In this document: one piece after another, positions 5,533-6,765 of the stretch
Layout: each line of letters opens with the position of its first letter
How positions within the stretch are numbered: the stretch's first letter is position 1
From: Victivallales bacterium
GTDB lineage: Bacteria > Verrucomicrobiota > Lentisphaeria > Oligosphaerales > Oligosphaeraceae
DNA length: 6,765 nt
Direction of reading: 5' to 3'
Assembly: GCA_017543165.1 (NCBI GenBank)
Contig: JAFYGL010000172.1
Location: 1-6,765, forward strand
Notes under the pieces: generated by a model
The model's input: the letters and a program-made list of their open reading frames with translations, nothing else
Told to the model about the DNA's origin: nothing
Databases searched by the model: none
Made by a program: the position numbers and the translations under genes

Positions 5533-5592
5533 CTGCGCGGCCAGGTACGTATGGAAACATCGCGTCCTGATGCGCGGCCCCTGGCCGCGCAG
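5533..5592. repeat. Competing GC-rich inverted repeats upstream of prfA
   Basis: CTGCGCGGCCAGG (5533-5545) is the exact reverse complement of CCTGGCCGCGCAG (5580-5592), so the two can form a 13-bp stem around 34 bases. The right copy also forms a separate local hairpin: TGCGCGGCC (5571-5579) pairs with GGCCGCGCA (5583-5591) around CCT, nine pairs. The two structures use the same bases and exclude each other. They lie between the rpmE terminator and the candidate prfA promoter. They could be an operator pair, an attenuator if transcription reads through from rpmE, or remnants of a repeat family. Confidence 0.55.
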
Positions 5593-5595
5593 AAT

Positions 5596-5636
5596 AAAAA
5601 AATGGCGCAGCCAACGTGTTTGCACGTCGCTGCGCC
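5596..5636 (-). terminator. Intrinsic terminator after rpmE
   Basis: On the minus strand GGCGCAGC (5636-5629) pairs with GCTGCGCC (5611-5604). An inner ACGTG/CACGT stem (5627-5623 with 5618-5614) closes a CAAA loop. The hairpin is followed by A and then seven T (5602-5596). It begins about 24 bases after the rpmE stop codon. This is a strong rho-independent terminator that separates the pnp-rpmE transcripts from prfA. Confidence 0.88.
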
Positions 5637-5659
5637 CGTATGCAAATAACTGCGTTGTA

Positions 5660-5869
5660 TCAGGCCTTCTTTGCGTTGGCATAGCGGCGGCGGAACGCAT
5701 CAACGCGTCCTTCCGTATCCACCAGTTTCTGCTTGCCAGTGAAGAAAGGATGGCACTTTGAGCAGATACCCACGCTCACCTTCTCGGTGGTGGACATGAC
5801 TTCGAACTGGTTGCCGCAAGCGCAGGTGACTGTGCACTTCTGGTACTTTGGATGGATTTTTTCTTTCAT
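5660..5869 (-). CDS. rpmE: 50S ribosomal protein L31, zinc-binding (C+) type
   Basis: Small 69-residue protein of the large ribosomal subunit, near the central protuberance, where L31 contributes to the bridge between subunits. It begins [20 protein letters not shown], the family's usual N-terminus. Cys16, Cys18, Cys36 and Cys39 (CxC and CxxC) form the zinc site of the C+ form, as opposed to the zinc-free RpmE2 form made under zinc limitation. [21 protein letters not shown] is the family's conserved C-terminal half, and the tail is basic. AGGAG (5881-5877) lies seven bases before the ATG. It lies 55 bases downstream of pnp, with a small hairpin but no terminator between, so it may be partly co-transcribed with it. 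A strong terminator follows it. Confidence 0.97.
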   Translation of the reverse strand: MKEKIHPKYQKCTVTCACGNQFEVMSTTEKVSVGICSKCHPFFTGKQKLVDTEGRVDAFRRRYANAKKA

Positions 5870-5892
5870 TGTCTTTCTCCTGATTTTGTGTC

Positions 5893-5910
5893 GGGGGATT
5901 CTATTCCCCC
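5893..5910. other. Small GC stem-loop between pnp and rpmE
   Basis: GGGGGA (5893-5898) pairs with TCCCCC (5905-5910), six pairs with a 6-base loop. On the minus strand it follows the pnp stop codon by 14 bases and is not followed by a T-run, so it is not a standard terminator. It could be an RNA processing or 3'-stabilising hairpin that lets rpmE be expressed at a level different from pnp. The ribosome binding site of rpmE lies 12 bases downstream and is not sequestered by it. Confidence 0.4.
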
Positions 5911-5924
5911 AGTTCCATTAACAA

Positions 5925-6765
5925 TTATTTGGATGATTCCTCTTCTTCCATTGCTGCCTTGCGGCTGAGGCGGATGCGGCCACGGTCATCGATGCCGATG
6001 ACCTTGACGGTGATCTGCTCGCCCTCGTGGCAGATTTCATCAACGCTCTTCACCCTGTAGTTGGCAAGTTCGGAGATGTGCACCATGCCTTCCTGTCCAG
6101 GCAGAACCTCAACAAATGCGCCGAAGTCCTTTATGGTCTTGACTGTGCCTGTGTAGATGCGGCCAACCTCCACCTCGTCCGTTGAGGCGCGAACCATGTA
6201 CTTTGCCTTCTCCATTGCCTCAAGGCCGTTGGCGAATATGCTGACATTGCCGCTTTCGTCCACATCAATCTGGGCACCTGTGGCCTCCACAATGCCGCGT
6301 ATGTTCTTTCCGCCAGGGCCAATCAACGCGCCAATCTTGTCCACATTGATCTTGAGGACCTCGACCTGCGGCGCATACTTGTTGAGTTGCGGCCTTGGCT
6401 TGTCAATGCATTCCGCCATGATGGCGCGGATCTTTGCGCGAGCCGCCTTGTTGCGCAGCATGGCCTGGTACATGCCTTCAATGTCCAGTCCCGCAATCTT
6501 CAGGTCCAGCTGGAAGCCAGTGATGCCCTTTGAAGTGCCTGCAACCTTGAAGTCCATGTCGCCGTAGTGGTCTTCCGAACCGAGGATGTCAGTAAGGAAT
6601 TCGCGCTTGTCCGTGCCAGTGACAAGACCGACGGAAATGCCAACCACTGCATCGCTGACTGGTACGCCCGCATCCATCAATGCCAGGCTGGAGCCGCAGA
6701 CTGTCGCCATGGAGGACGAGCCGTTGGAGCCAAGTATTTCTGAAGTGACGCGCACCGTGTAGGGA
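5925..6765 (-). CDS. pnp: Polyribonucleotide nucleotidyltransferase (PNPase), C-terminal part, cut by window edge
   Basis: Phosphorolytic 3'-5' exoribonuclease that degrades mRNA with inorganic phosphate, often within the RNA degradosome. Only the C-terminal 280 or so residues of an expected ~700 are present; the reading frame stays open to the right edge (PYTVRVTSEILGSNGSSSMA at the border), so the start lies outside. Visible in order: the rest of the second RNase PH domain, including EDHYGDMDFKVAG, whose two aspartates (first and last of DHYGDMD) match catalytic Asp486 and Asp492 of the E. coli enzyme; a KH domain with the GxxG loop IGPGGKNIRGI; and an S1 domain (VGRIYTGTVKTIKDFGAFVE to GRIRLSRKA). 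The tail after S1 is short and acidic (MEEEESSK), without the longer extension that binds RNase E in enterobacteria. Stop is TAA. No start codon should be assigned within this window. Confidence 0.97.
   Translation of the reverse strand, partial: PYTVRVTSEILGSNGSSSMATVCGSSLALMDAGVPVSDAVVGISVGLVTGTDKREFLTDILGSEDHYGDMDFKVAGTSKGITGFQLDLKIAGLDIEGMYQAMLRNKAARAKIRAIMAECIDKPRPQLNKYAPQVEVLKINVDKIGALIGPGGKNIRGIVEATGAQIDVDESGNVSIFANGLEAMEKAKYMVRASTDEVEVGRIYTGTVKTIKDFGAFVEVLPGQEGMVHISELANYRVKSVDEICHEGEQITVKVIGIDDRGRIRLSRKAAMEEEESSK

Noticed and set aside
5499..5659. Classical riboswitch or small RNA gene in the rpmE-prfA gap
   Set aside because: I could match no known riboswitch consensus. The gap is explained by a terminator, an inverted repeat pair and a promoter-like motif.
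6753..6755. GTG as the start of the PNPase gene
   Set aside because: The frame stays open upstream to the window edge and encodes the conserved PYTVRVTSE stretch, so this GTG is an internal valine codon and the gene is truncated by the window.

Overview
This 6.8 kb window looks like ordinary chromosome from a free-standing bacterium with about 50% G+C. There is no plasmid, phage, transposase, CRISPR, rRNA or tRNA signature. The mix of a long sodium:solute symporter with a large hydrophilic insertion, an SGNH hydrolase, and an ATCCACAGATT-type inverted repeat reminds me of the PVC superphylum, Lentisphaerota/Victivallales-like genomes in particular. That placement is an inference from general resemblance, not a search result, and I hold it at moderate-to-low confidence.

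Left part (1-3460): a 269-residue protein of unrecognised family lies on the minus strand and ends in a branched intrinsic terminator. A 181-base divergent promoter region separates it from a 774-residue SSS-family sodium:solute symporter on the plus strand. The shared control region suggests, but does not prove, that the two are used together.

Middle (3427-4412): the symporter ends at a strong bidirectional terminator facing a small minus-strand SGNH/GDSL hydrolase. A second 17-bp hairpin sits between them. Upstream of the hydrolase are an operator-like palindrome and a large 39+39 base inverted repeat whose arms are built from roughly 10-base units.

Right part (4413-6765): a minus-strand block of housekeeping genes in transcription order pnp (C-terminal part only, cut by the window edge), rpmE (zinc-type ribosomal protein L31) and prfA (peptide chain release factor 1). 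An intrinsic terminator follows rpmE, so prfA needs its own promoter. The short prfA leader contains competing GC-rich inverted repeats.

The most unusual pattern is that prfA and the SGNH hydrolase, which have unrelated products, share a 16-base upstream motif (14/16 identical). In both, the motif lies exactly 14 bases before the ATG and no Shine-Dalgarno sequence follows it. The symporter, rpmE and the 269-residue protein all have clear AGGAG-type sites. No large uncharacterised multi-gene system is evident. The points of interest are regulatory and repeat structures, one unrecognised protein and a symporter insertion.
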